Shown here in pieces: positions 1 through 8,257 of a stretch of 64,000 nt of DNA; the stretch's first letter is position 1; every line of letters starts with the position of its first letter. This stretch comes from Cyclobacteriaceae bacterium (lineage in GTDB: Bacteria; Bacteroidota; Bacteroidia; Cytophagales; Cyclobacteriaceae), in the NCBI GenBank assembly GCA_016786585.1, contig JAEUUI010000012.1:62001-126000 (forward strand), written 5' to 3'. The position numbers and the translations under genes are program-made. Under the pieces are notes generated by a model that did no database searches, was not told where the DNA came from, and worked only from the letters and a program-made list of their open reading frames with translations.

Positions 1-113
1 CCAGTTAGTCATATTTTTGCGGTTACCCGAGTTGTGGTAATGATCGAATCAAAATTAATTAATTACTTTGCAAATTAAAGTAGCCTTACGAATCATTAAG
101 TTTTTTAGATAGC

Positions 114-1130
114 ATGGATTTAAATGGAAAGTCGGTTTTAGTTACCGGTGGAACCGGCTCTTTCGGGAAGAAATTTGTAGAAACGGTACTGCTGAAATTC
201 CCGGGAATAAAACGATTGGTTGTATTCTCCCGTGACGAACTCAAGCAATTTGAGATGGGTCAGTTATTTCCACAACGGCCAGGCGGCCAGATGCGCTATT
301 TCATTGGTGATGTGCGCGATGCGGAGCGTCTTAAAAAAGCATGTGAAGGTACAGATGTTATCATTCATGCTGCCGCCCTGAAGCAGGTTCCGGCCGCGGA
401 GTATAACCCAATGGAGGCAATCAAAACAAATATTTTGGGTGCCGAAAATGTTATCAATGCAGCCCTGGCTAACGGAGTTAAGCACGTAGTGGCACTTTCA
501 ACCGATAAAGCTGCTGCCCCGATCAATTTGTATGGCGCAACAAAACTTTGTTCGGATAAGTTATTTGTCGCGGCTAATAACATTCGTGGAAATCGGGATA
601 TTAAATTTTCAGTGGTTCGGTATGGGAATGTTTTAGGCTCGCGCGGTTCAGTGGTACCGTTCTTTCTTGCCAAACGCAAAGATGGGGTATTGCCCATTAC
701 ACATGTTGAAATGACACGCTTTAATATTTCGTTGGAAGAGGGTGTCAACATGGTGTTGCACGCACTCGAACGTCATTGGGGTGGTGAGATCTTCGTTCCT
801 AAAATTCCTTCATATAAGATAACCGATGTGGCAGAAGCGGTAGGACCGGATTGCAGAAAAGATATTGTCGGAATAAGACCTGGCGAGAAAATACACGAAG
901 AGATGATCACCGAGGCAGATTCATTTTTTACGGTTGATCTTGGTAAATACTATGCAATTCTGCCTCAGGTTCCTTTTTGGTCAAAAGAAGAGTATTACAA
1001 AGCAACTAATTGCAAAGAAGTAGAGCCGGGATTCAAATATAACTCGGGCACGAATACAGACTGGCTTACCGTATCTGAACTCCGTAAATTGATTCGTAAA
1101 CACGTTGACCCCTCGTTTGATCTCGAATAG
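114..1130 (+). CDS. pseB: UDP-GlcNAc 4,6-dehydratase (inverting), PseB
   Basis: First enzyme of CMP-pseudaminic acid synthesis. It converts UDP-GlcNAc to the UDP-2-acetamido-2,6-dideoxy-L-arabino-4-hexulose intermediate in the cytoplasm. The 338-aa protein has an N-terminal NAD(P)-binding GGTGSFG loop (residues 12-18), the STDK motif (129-132) and YGATK (140-144), which carry the Asp/Lys/Tyr catalytic set of the FlaA1/PseB short-chain dehydratases. Length matches the short, soluble PseB type, without the membrane domain of the PglF/WbpM-like gene at 25.3 kb. It heads a run of eight genes that overlap or nearly touch, all consistent with one pseudaminate operon. A 113-base leader precedes it, with a weak TTACTTTG box at 63-70 that could be a -7 element. 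Confidence 0.95.
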   Translation: MDLNGKSVLVTGGTGSFGKKFVETVLLKFPGIKRLVVFSRDELKQFEMGQLFPQRPGGQMRYFIGDVRDAERLKKACEGTDVIIHAAALKQVPAAEYNPMEAIKTNILGAENVINAALANGVKHVVALSTDKAAAPINLYGATKLCSDKLFVAANNIRGNRDIKFSVVRYGNVLGSRGSVVPFFLAKRKDGVLPITHVEMTRFNISLEEGVNMVLHALERHWGGEIFVPKIPSYKITDVAEAVGPDCRKDIVGIRPGEKIHEEMITEADSFFTVDLGKYYAILPQVPFWSKEEYYKATNCKEVEPGFKYNSGTNTDWLTVSELRKLIRKHVDPSFDLE

Positions 1131-1132
1131 CT

Positions 1133-2023
1133 ATGAAGAAATTTGATATCCTTGATCGTATTAAAGGACTTTACGACCGGGGAGAGAATATAATCGGCTA
1201 TTTAAAAAGCCAGGATCAACGGGAGACCAATACGCTTGAAGATATCTTAATCAGTTATGATTTTCAGGCCGGGTCGTACATAGCTCATGCAGAAAACCAT
1301 CAGGAATTTGCCAATGCGTATGCAAAGGCAATTGCTTCAGAGATAAAAAAACTTGGTACTCCAAAGTCTGTTTTGGAAGTGGGGGTGGGAGAAGCAACTA
1401 AGTTAGGCAAGGTAGCGCTTGAGTTTTCGGAGCAGGTCGCGTTTGGAGGCTTTGATATTTCATGGTCAAGAATATACTACGCAAGTAAATACACGAAGGG
1501 GCTGGGAGTAAAGGCATTTCTGTGCACAGGCGATTTATTTTGCAGTCCGTTTTCTGATAGTTCCATCGATATTGTTTATACCTCACATTCGATAGAACCT
1601 AATGGTGGCCGTGAAGCAGAAGCGATAGCAGAACTTTACCGCATCACCAATCAATACCTGGTTTTGCTTGAGCCATCGTTTGAAATGGCATCACCTGAAG
1701 ATCAACAGCGGATGATCCGGAATGGGTACGTGCGAAACCTCAAAGGTACGATTGAAAAACTTGGCTATAAGCTCGTGCATCACAGGAAGTTTGAGCACTC
1801 TATCCGGACCAGCAACCCTACGGCTCTATACGTGATCGAGAAAAACGCTTCAGCAAAATCCATTGATCAAATTAGGCCGGCTTGTCCGTATTCAAAAAAA
1901 GTTTTAACGGAATACCCTGATCATTTTTTCTCACCTGAATCGTTTTTATCATACCCTAAAGTTAATTCGATTCCGTGCCTGGCGCCTTTCAATGCAGTGC
2001 TCACCAGTAAAAATCACTTATGA
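1133..2023 (+). CDS. class I SAM-dependent methyltransferase in the pseudaminate operon
   Basis: A 296-aa protein with a Rossmann-type SAM-binding motif I, VLEVGVGEA at residues 80-88, followed by an acidic strand (GGFDIS) and a later YTSHSIE segment typical of class I methyltransferases. The C-terminal third carries two cysteines (CPYS, PCLAPF) with no assigned role. It starts 2 bases after pseB and overlaps pseC by 4 bases (ATGA), so it is translationally coupled to the pathway. Methyltransferases are not part of the core Pse pathway. Modification of the nonulosonic acid or of a pathway intermediate is the simplest inference, but the substrate is not visible from sequence. Confidence 0.8.
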   Translation: MKKFDILDRIKGLYDRGENIIGYLKSQDQRETNTLEDILISYDFQAGSYIAHAENHQEFANAYAKAIASEIKKLGTPKSVLEVGVGEATKLGKVALEFSEQVAFGGFDISWSRIYYASKYTKGLGVKAFLCTGDLFCSPFSDSSIDIVYTSHSIEPNGGREAEAIAELYRITNQYLVLLEPSFEMASPEDQQRMIRNGYVRNLKGTIEKLGYKLVHHRKFEHSIRTSNPTALYVIEKNASAKSIDQIRPACPYSKKVLTEYPDHFFSPESFLSYPKVNSIPCLAPFNAVLTSKNHL

Positions 2024-3210
2024 AACCGATTCCCTACGGAAAGCAGAATATTACAGAGCTTGATATTAAGGCAGTAACAGAAGCGCTGCGGTCTGATTTT
2101 CTTACGCAGGGACCTCGCATCGCTGAATTTGAACAGGCGTTTGCCAGCTACATTGGATGTAAGTATGCTGTGGCGGTTGCGAACGGTACAGCTGCCCTTC
2201 ATCTGAGTGCTCTGGCATTGAATGTTGGCCCGGGTCAAAAAGTGATAACAACTCCGATAACATTTGCGGCCTCAGCTAATTGCGTTCGTTATTGTGGAGG
2301 GGAGATTGTGTTCGCAGACATTGATCCGCAAACGTATTTGTTGGATATTCATTCTGTTGAAAAATTACTCGCAGCATCACCACGTGGCATGTATGCGGGA
2401 ATAATCCCGGTTGATTTTGCGGGCCGGGCAGTTAACCTGGAGGCTTTCCGAAAGCTTGCTGATCAGCATGGCTTATGGATTCTGGAAGATGCATGTCATG
2501 CCCCCGGAGGATTCTTTAATGATACCGAAGGCACGGAGCAACGTTGTGGTAACGGACAATTTGCGGAACTTGCTATTTTCTCGTTTCACCCGGTAAAGCA
2601 TATTGCCTGCGGTGAAGGCGGGATGATAACCACCAACGATCATGCATTGTACGATCGTTTAAAGGTTTTGCGAACACATGGTATAACACGCGAAACAACA
2701 GCGTTTGAAAATCCGGCCAGCCTGGCCACCGGTGTAAGCGACTCGAAACAGTATCCGGGCTGGTATATGGAGATGCAGGAGTTAGGGTATAACTACAGAC
2801 TAACTGACTTTCAGGCAGCGTTGGGCACATCGCAATTAAAATCTGCTGACGCAGGTTTAAAACGCAGGCGCGAAATTGCTGCGCAATACGAGGATAGCTT
2901 TAAGAGTATTTCCGGTATCAAACGTCAATCGGGAGTTGTTGAAGGACATGCGTATCATCTGTACATTATTGAAACGCATAAGCGTCTGGAACTTTACAAT
3001 CATCTTCGGGAGAAAAACATTTTTGCGCAAGTGCACTATATACCAGCTCATTTGATGCCGTATTATCAACAGCAAGGCTGGAAGCCGGGAGACTTTCCGT
3101 ATGCGGAAGCATACTATCAGTGCTGCCTGAGTTTACCGATGTATCCTTCTTTAACAGATGCTGAGCAGCGTTACGTAATCGATACAATACGACAATTTTT
3201 AAATGGCTGA
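2020..3210 (+). CDS. pseC: UDP-4-amino-4,6-dideoxy-N-acetyl-beta-L-altrosamine transaminase, PseC
   Basis: PLP-dependent DegT/DnrJ/EryC1-family sugar aminotransferase that transaminates the 4-keto product of PseB. The 396-aa protein shows the expected landmarks: the phosphate-binding NGTAALH segment (55-61), the EDACHAPG stretch (156-163) and the PLP-binding lysine at 193 in the SFHPVKHIACGEGGM segment. The start overlaps the methyltransferase stop as ATGA. Its stop overlaps the next reading frame by 8 bases. Assignment to PseC rather than a generic sugar aminotransferase rests on the PseB, PseF, PseG and PseI neighbours and on the N-terminus (IPYGKQNITELDI), which is typical of PseC. Confidence 0.93.
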   Translation: MKPIPYGKQNITELDIKAVTEALRSDFLTQGPRIAEFEQAFASYIGCKYAVAVANGTAALHLSALALNVGPGQKVITTPITFAASANCVRYCGGEIVFADIDPQTYLLDIHSVEKLLAASPRGMYAGIIPVDFAGRAVNLEAFRKLADQHGLWILEDACHAPGGFFNDTEGTEQRCGNGQFAELAIFSFHPVKHIACGEGGMITTNDHALYDRLKVLRTHGITRETTAFENPASLATGVSDSKQYPGWYMEMQELGYNYRLTDFQAALGTSQLKSADAGLKRRREIAAQYEDSFKSISGIKRQSGVVEGHAYHLYIIETHKRLELYNHLREKNIFAQVHYIPAHLMPYYQQQGWKPGDFPYAEAYYQCCLSLPMYPSLTDAEQRYVIDTIRQFLNG

Positions 3211-4081
3211 GTACGCTCACGATCCTGTTGGCAAACTTGGTCTTGGAACCGTTCAGTTCGGCCTTGAGTACGGTATCAGTAATACGTTGGGCAGAACACC
3301 TGAAGAAGAAGTAGTTAAAATTCTGGGGATTGCTGCTGAGGAAAATATTAATGTAATTGACACTGCCAGTGCATACGGAACAAGTGAAGAAGTGCTAGGG
3401 CGTGTATTGCCGAAGTCTCATTCTTTTAACATTGTTTCTAAATTTCCATCAATCGGTGATTCGACCGTGACAGATTTTTTCCGCCAATCGGGTGCCCGCC
3501 TCGGAGTTAGTTCGTTATACGCATATATGGCACACCAGGCGGATGAGTTGATAGCAAATCCGGGGCAATGGGACGAATTGATCAGTCTGCGTGCAAACAA
3601 ACAAGTTCGGAAGATCGGATATTCATTGTATACAGTTCAACAAGCTGAAAAACTGCTATCGCTTGGCATGATTCCGGATCTGGTGCAGGTACCTTACAAT
3701 GTGTTTGATCGCAGGTTTGAGCCACTATTCCCGGAGCTAAAAAAATACCGCACTGAGATACACGTTCGTTCAGCTTTCTTGCAGGGACTTTTTTTCATGA
3801 ATCCAGATGAGTTGCCGGCTTTTTTCAATTCCATTAAATCTCATTTGAGAAATATCCGGTCACAATATCCTGAAAGTAGTTTGTTGTCCGGTGCACTGTT
3901 GTACTTTTGTACGACCAACCCTATGATTGATCGAGTAATAACAGGTGTGAATACTGCTGCTCAACTCCGTCAGAATATTCAGGCTTTGAGAACAAGACCA
4001 GACATCGCTTGGGTTGAAAGCATAAGTAATATTGAAGAAAGAATTTTACTGCCATATCATTGGCCGGTAACAAGATTATGA
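3203..4081 (+). CDS. aldo/keto reductase family oxidoreductase
   Basis: A 292-aa aldo/keto reductase. The start GLGTVQFG (13-20) is the usual first strand, and the catalytic tetrad can be read as Asp53 and Tyr58 (DTASAYG), Lys80 (VSKFP) and His111 (YMAHQAD). All four residues are present, so it should be an active NADPH-dependent reductase. It overlaps pseC by 8 bases and the SDR gene by 4. It is not a core Pse enzyme. Related reductases occur in nonulosonic-acid clusters and may adjust the sugar or its N-acyl group. The substrate here is unknown. Confidence 0.82.
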   Translation: MAEYAHDPVGKLGLGTVQFGLEYGISNTLGRTPEEEVVKILGIAAEENINVIDTASAYGTSEEVLGRVLPKSHSFNIVSKFPSIGDSTVTDFFRQSGARLGVSSLYAYMAHQADELIANPGQWDELISLRANKQVRKIGYSLYTVQQAEKLLSLGMIPDLVQVPYNVFDRRFEPLFPELKKYRTEIHVRSAFLQGLFFMNPDELPAFFNSIKSHLRNIRSQYPESSLLSGALLYFCTTNPMIDRVITGVNTAAQLRQNIQALRTRPDIAWVESISNIEERILLPYHWPVTRL

Positions 4082-4854
4082 GCAATCAAATAAATGTATC
4101 CGGTAAAATAATTCTGGTGACCGGAGGTTACGGTCACCTGGGGAAAGCAATTGTTCACGGCCTGGCAGCTCATGGTGCAACGGTATTGGTTATTGGGCGT
4201 GAGCAGAAAAAGTTTTTTGACTCGTTTGGTACAGCTTCAGACAACATTTTGTTTCGGAAAGGGGATGTGTCATCATCATCCGGCATCGAAGAGGTTTTTG
4301 CCGGCATTATTAAAGATTACAACAAGATTGATGTGTTGATCAATAACGCTTTTTATTCGGCAGGCCAGTCTCCGGAATTTATGACCGATGATGAATGGTC
4401 GCTGGGTGTTGACGGTGCGTTGGGCAGTGTATTCCGCTGCATTCGGGCGGTAATTCCAATTATGAAAAATCAGCGCAGTGGAAAGATTATAAACGTAGCC
4501 TCGATGTATGGCATGGTTGCTCCGGACTTCCGGGCATATGAACAATCCCCAAGCTTTCTCAATCCTCCGCACTATGGTGCAGCCAAGGCAGGCGTCATTC
4601 AACTTACACGCTACTACGCCAGCTATCTGGGCTTGGATGGTATCACGGTAAACTGTGTTTCACCGGGCCCTTTCCCTTCAGAGGCCGTGCAGGCAGATCA
4701 GGATTTTATAGCAAGGTTAGGCGAACGAACTGTGTTGGGCCGCATTGGATTACCGGAAGAATTATCGGGTATTTTTGTATTCCTGAGTTCGGAAGCTGCT
4801 AATTTTATTACAGGACAAAACATTGCAGTGGATGGCGGCTGGACAATCAGGTAA
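4078..4854 (+). CDS. SDR-family oxidoreductase in nonulosonate operon
   Basis: A 258-aa classical short-chain dehydrogenase/reductase. The cofactor motif TGGYGHLG lies at 15-22, the NNA motif at 89-91, and the catalytic Ser142, Tyr166 and Lys170 (YGAAK) are all present. The chosen ATG at 4078 overlaps the previous stop as ATGA. An in-frame ATG at 4060 lies inside the upstream gene and would add six residues before the usual SDR start. It resembles, in type and position, the PtmA-like SDRs found beside CMP-nonulosonate synthetases in flagellin-glycosylation loci. That comparison is from family knowledge, and the reaction here is unproven. Confidence 0.82.
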   Translation: MSNQINVSGKIILVTGGYGHLGKAIVHGLAAHGATVLVIGREQKKFFDSFGTASDNILFRKGDVSSSSGIEEVFAGIIKDYNKIDVLINNAFYSAGQSPEFMTDDEWSLGVDGALGSVFRCIRAVIPIMKNQRSGKIINVASMYGMVAPDFRAYEQSPSFLNPPHYGAAKAGVIQLTRYYASYLGLDGITVNCVSPGPFPSEAVQADQDFIARLGERTVLGRIGLPEELSGIFVFLSSEAANFITGQNIAVDGGWTIR

Positions 4855-4858
4855 ACCG

Positions 4859-5677
4859 ATGGTTGGTGCGATCATCCAGGCACGCATGAAGTCCGAAAGG
4901 CTTCCAGGGAAAATTGTAATGCCTTTGCCGCATCCTTCCGGTAAGCCGCTTCTGTGGTGGATTGTTACTTCAGCTCAGCGGTCGGCATTTGTAACAACCG
5001 TAACCATTGCTACCAGCACAGAATCAGAAAACGATATTCTCGAATCCTTTAGTGCGGACCATCACATTAACGTGTTCCGTGGAAGCGAGAACAATGTATT
5101 AAGCCGATACATGGCTGTGGCACGCGATCAAAAACTGGATGTTATTATTCGCCTTACAGCTGATAATCCAATTGTAGACACAGGTATTCTTGATAAAGTC
5201 ATAGACAGGCATATTCGTAATAAAAATGACTACACGCATACAACAGGTCTTCCTGGCGGGATGAATTTTGAAGTTGTTTCTGCGGCAGTATTGCTGTCTT
5301 TGAAAAACGAAGTATTAAGCCCGCCGGATCAGGAACATGTAACGCTGTTCATTCGTAACAACTCTAAATTTAGAAAAGAAGAAGTTACTTTCTTTAAGGA
5401 TGAACAGTTGAGTAATCTTAGGTTAACGGTGGATTATCCGTCTGATTTTGCTGCGCTCTCAGTAATCTTTGCTCAGCTTCAACCTGATGAGTCTCCAGGA
5501 TTAGATTTCGTCAGGAGAATAAAAGCCGTAAGTCCCTGGATGTTCGAAGTGAACGAAGCCAATATTCAGAAAAAGCCTAATCTCAGTTACGAGGTTGAAA
5601 TGGCGGAAGCTCAGGCTATTTTACGAAAACTTGAATTTTATCGCGCAGCGCAAAAGCTTGAAGATGACAAAGCCTAG
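4859..5677 (+). CDS. pseF: SpsF-type cytidylyltransferase, probable CMP-pseudaminate synthetase (PseF role)
   Basis: A 272-aa nucleotidyltransferase of the SpsF/NeuA group. The nucleotide-binding signature QARMKSERLPGK is at residues 7-18, and a RLTADNPIVD stretch matches the metal-binding Asp region. In this operon it should activate pseudaminic acid with CTP. ATG 4859 is preferred because the signature must start near the N-terminus. A further in-frame ATG at 4823 lies inside the SDR gene and would add 12 extra residues. The sequence is SpsF-like rather than the textbook short PseF, so the role is assigned from context. Its last 14 bases overlap pseG. Confidence 0.82.
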   Translation: MVGAIIQARMKSERLPGKIVMPLPHPSGKPLLWWIVTSAQRSAFVTTVTIATSTESENDILESFSADHHINVFRGSENNVLSRYMAVARDQKLDVIIRLTADNPIVDTGILDKVIDRHIRNKNDYTHTTGLPGGMNFEVVSAAVLLSLKNEVLSPPDQEHVTLFIRNNSKFRKEEVTFFKDEQLSNLRLTVDYPSDFAALSVIFAQLQPDESPGLDFVRRIKAVSPWMFEVNEANIQKKPNLSYEVEMAEAQAILRKLEFYRAAQKLEDDKA

Positions 5678-7115
5678 CATAGCGTTCCGGGCAGATGGAA
5701 ATAGTCAGATCGGTCTGGGTCATATCCATCGGTCGCTTGCGCTTGCCGGAATGCTTGCGGAAACCTTCAAGATTTCGTTGCTAACCAGGAATCCATCCGA
5801 ACGCACCCGTGAGATGGTTGAAGAATTGAACGGACAACTTCATGTTTTGAGTGACGCGCCTAGCCTTCGTGATGAGGCTGTGAACCTTCAACAATTAATT
5901 TCTTCATTCGACATAGTTGTGCTTGATGGATACGAGTTTGACAGCGATTATCAGCATATCATTCGTTCGGTTGGTGTCAAGCTTGTTTGTATTGACGATC
6001 TGCATCGTGATCATTTTGTGGCTGATGTTGTCATTAATCATGCAGGAAACGCCTTGCCGGAATGGTACGATAAAGAACCTTACACTCGGTTGTGTCTGGG
6101 AATTCCCTATCTGTTAGTGAAGACCCCGTTTCGGGAAGCAGCCCGGAAGCGATCAGTTAGATCTAGACACCCGAAAATCTTGGTGAGTTTTGGCGGGGCC
6201 GACATTAATAACGATACATTGTTTGTGCTAAAACGCCTGGCGGAAAAACAGGCCGCTCTTCCGGTTCATGTGGTAGTAGGTGAGGCGTACCTGCATCATG
6301 TCGTGTTGCAGCAGTTTCTGGCCACTACTCCATTGCATGTGATGACGCACGTAAATGTGTCAACGGCTGAAATGCTTTCACTCATGATGAAATGCCCGAT
6401 AGCCATTTGTGCTCCGAGCGGGGTCGCGTACGAGTATTTGTGTGTTGGTGGTGAATTATATCTACATCAGACAGCCGACAATCAAACCGATCTTAAACAC
6501 TTTTTACTGGACGAGGGTCTCGCTTTTTCTTTCGAAGAGTTTCAAATGAGCAACAAGCAACAGATAGATGCGGCATTTGCTCGTCAGCGTGTAGTGGTTG
6601 ACGGCAACTCGGATAGTCGCTTATTGGCCTTGTTCAATGCGTTGGTTTATCAGAAACGTTCGGTAGTCAGAAGAGCAAATGAAGGCGATCTTGAATTGCT
6701 GTTCCGCTGGGCCAACGATCCGCTCACGCGGAGATTGTCGTTTAAATCAGAACCAATTTCCCTTGAAAATCATCGCACATGGTTCAGTAAAAAAAACGCT
6801 GATCCAAATGCTTATCTGTATATATTTGAATTCGAAAACATCCCGGTTGGTCAAATAAGATTCGATATCTCAGAGGTAGCCACCATCGCGTATGGGTTAG
6901 ATGAGCACTATCGCGGAATGGGTCTGGGTATTGAAATTGTGCGAAAAGGTATTGAGATGTTTCGAACTGATTCCGGTTTTACCGGGTCGATCATTGCCTA
7001 TGTAAAGGATGAAAATACAAGCTCGAAAAGAGTTTTTGAGAAACTTGGGTTTAGCGCTGCCCGGGATGATAAGTATGACGCTGAAAAGTATATTTTAAAC
7101 TATGAGGGATATTAA
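5664..7115 (+). CDS. pseG: bifunctional PseG UDP-sugar hydrolase / PseH N-acetyltransferase fusion
   Basis: A 483-aa two-domain protein. Residues 1 to about 320 match PseG, the UDP-2,4-diacetamido-2,4,6-trideoxy-beta-L-altropyranose hydrolase: FRADGNSQIGLGH at the N-terminus with the expected catalytic His20, a VLDGYEF acidic segment and the SFGGADINNDT glycine loop of the GT-B fold. Residues about 332-483 are a GNAT acetyltransferase with the acetyl-CoA loop RGMGLG and a KRVFEKLGF helix, corresponding to PseH. The fusion supplies the acetylation and UDP-removal steps on one chain. The ATG at 5664 overlaps the cytidylyltransferase by 14 bases. An earlier in-frame ATG (5595) lies deep in that gene and is unlikely. 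Confidence 0.92.
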   Translation: MTKPSIAFRADGNSQIGLGHIHRSLALAGMLAETFKISLLTRNPSERTREMVEELNGQLHVLSDAPSLRDEAVNLQQLISSFDIVVLDGYEFDSDYQHIIRSVGVKLVCIDDLHRDHFVADVVINHAGNALPEWYDKEPYTRLCLGIPYLLVKTPFREAARKRSVRSRHPKILVSFGGADINNDTLFVLKRLAEKQAALPVHVVVGEAYLHHVVLQQFLATTPLHVMTHVNVSTAEMLSLMMKCPIAICAPSGVAYEYLCVGGELYLHQTADNQTDLKHFLLDEGLAFSFEEFQMSNKQQIDAAFARQRVVVDGNSDSRLLALFNALVYQKRSVVRRANEGDLELLFRWANDPLTRRLSFKSEPISLENHRTWFSKKNADPNAYLYIFEFENIPVGQIRFDISEVATIAYGLDEHYRGMGLGIEIVRKGIEMFRTDSGFTGSIIAYVKDENTSSKRVFEKLGFSAARDDKYDAEKYILNYEGY

Positions 7116-8145
7116 ACTCGGTAGACATGTAATTGGCAAAAATCATAAGCCTTTTTTAATTGCCGAGATGTCGGGTAATCACAATCAATCTATTGACCGC
7201 GCGTTAGCCATTGTAAAAGCTGCGGCTGATGCCGGGGCGCATGCAATTAAGCTGCAGACCTATACAGCTGATACAATGACCATTAAAGGTGCTTATCAGA
7301 TAGACGACAAGAACTCACTGTGGAACGGGAAGGAACTTCATGACTTATATAAACTTGCCTACACTCCCTGGGAGTGGCATCAGCAGATTTTCAATTATGC
7401 GAACGAACTGGGAATGATTGCTTTTAGTTCTCCGTTTGATGCTACTTCGGTCGACTTTCTTGAGTCTTTGAACGTGCCTTTATATAAAGTTGCATCATTT
7501 GAGAATACCGATCATCCGTTGCTTAAGAAAATAGCAAAAACGAAAAAACCTGTAATTATGTCGACTGGTGTAAGCACGCTGGCGGATATGTACGAATCGG
7601 TTGCTGTTTTGCGCGACAATGGGTGTGAACAACTGGTTTTGTTAAAATGCACGAGCACGTATCCGTCCACACCTGAAAATACAAACCTGATGACCATTCC
7701 TGTACTTCAGGAAATTTTCAGTGATTGCATCATTGGCTTGTCGGATCATACAATGGGAGTAGGCGCAGCCATTGCATCCGTTGCATTGGGGGCAAGGGTA
7801 ATAGAAAAGCATTTTACGTTGCGAAGAGCTGATGGTGGAGTAGACAGTGCATTTTCGATGGAGCCTGAAGAATTTAAACTTCTCGTAACCGAATCTGAGC
7901 GGGCATTCCAGTCGTTGGGCACAGTAAGCCTCGATGTTTTGCCGGCTGAACGAAACAGTTTGAAGTTTAAGCGCTCGGTATACGTAGCGAAGTCAATTCG
8001 GGCCGGTGAACAATTTACGGAAGACAACTTGCGCGTAATCCGGCCAGGCGATGGGCTTCCACCGAAATTTTTTGAAAAAGTGCTGGGGAAGATTGCTAAC
8101 CGCGATTACGCAGCCGGTACTCCGTTAACATGGGATACCCTATGA
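7102..8145 (+). CDS. pseI: pseudaminic acid synthase, PseI
   Basis: NeuB-family synthase condensing phosphoenolpyruvate with 2,4-diacetamido-2,4,6-trideoxy-L-altrose to give pseudaminic acid. The 347-aa protein has the TIM-barrel landmarks AEMSGNHNQ (21-29), KLQTYT (50-55) and VIEKHFTLRRADGG, with the metal-binding histidine. A C-terminal SAF/antifreeze-like domain (about 285-347) holds KRSVYVAKSI and NLRVIRPGDGLPP. It overlaps the PseG-PseH gene by 14 bases. The last gene of the biosynthetic block, it is followed by a 112-base gap before the flippase. PseI is chosen over NeuB/LegI because the upstream enzymes are PseB, PseC and PseG. Confidence 0.95.
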   Translation: MRDIKLGRHVIGKNHKPFLIAEMSGNHNQSIDRALAIVKAAADAGAHAIKLQTYTADTMTIKGAYQIDDKNSLWNGKELHDLYKLAYTPWEWHQQIFNYANELGMIAFSSPFDATSVDFLESLNVPLYKVASFENTDHPLLKKIAKTKKPVIMSTGVSTLADMYESVAVLRDNGCEQLVLLKCTSTYPSTPENTNLMTIPVLQEIFSDCIIGLSDHTMGVGAAIASVALGARVIEKHFTLRRADGGVDSAFSMEPEEFKLLVTESERAFQSLGTVSLDVLPAERNSLKFKRSVYVAKSIRAGEQFTEDNLRVIRPGDGLPPKFFEKVLGKIANRDYAAGTPLTWDTL

Positions 8146-8257
8146 GACGATTGTCATGCTTTCAAAAAAAGGTGGCATCACGGGATGTACGAAAGCCTGA
8201 AGCAACTGCCTGATAGTTTTTTGTCTGATAGAAGTATTCGTTAACCGCGTAAGGATT

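Noticed and set aside
365-751. 128-codon minus-strand frame inside pseB
   Set aside because: Antisense to a clear catalytic enzyme with intact motifs. No family features.
8146-8257. Two short open frames (about 20 codons each) in the gap between pseI and the flippase gene
   Set aside because: Too short and without any recognisable motif. One begins by overlapping the pseI stop (ATGA), but nothing supports a product. They could be a remnant.
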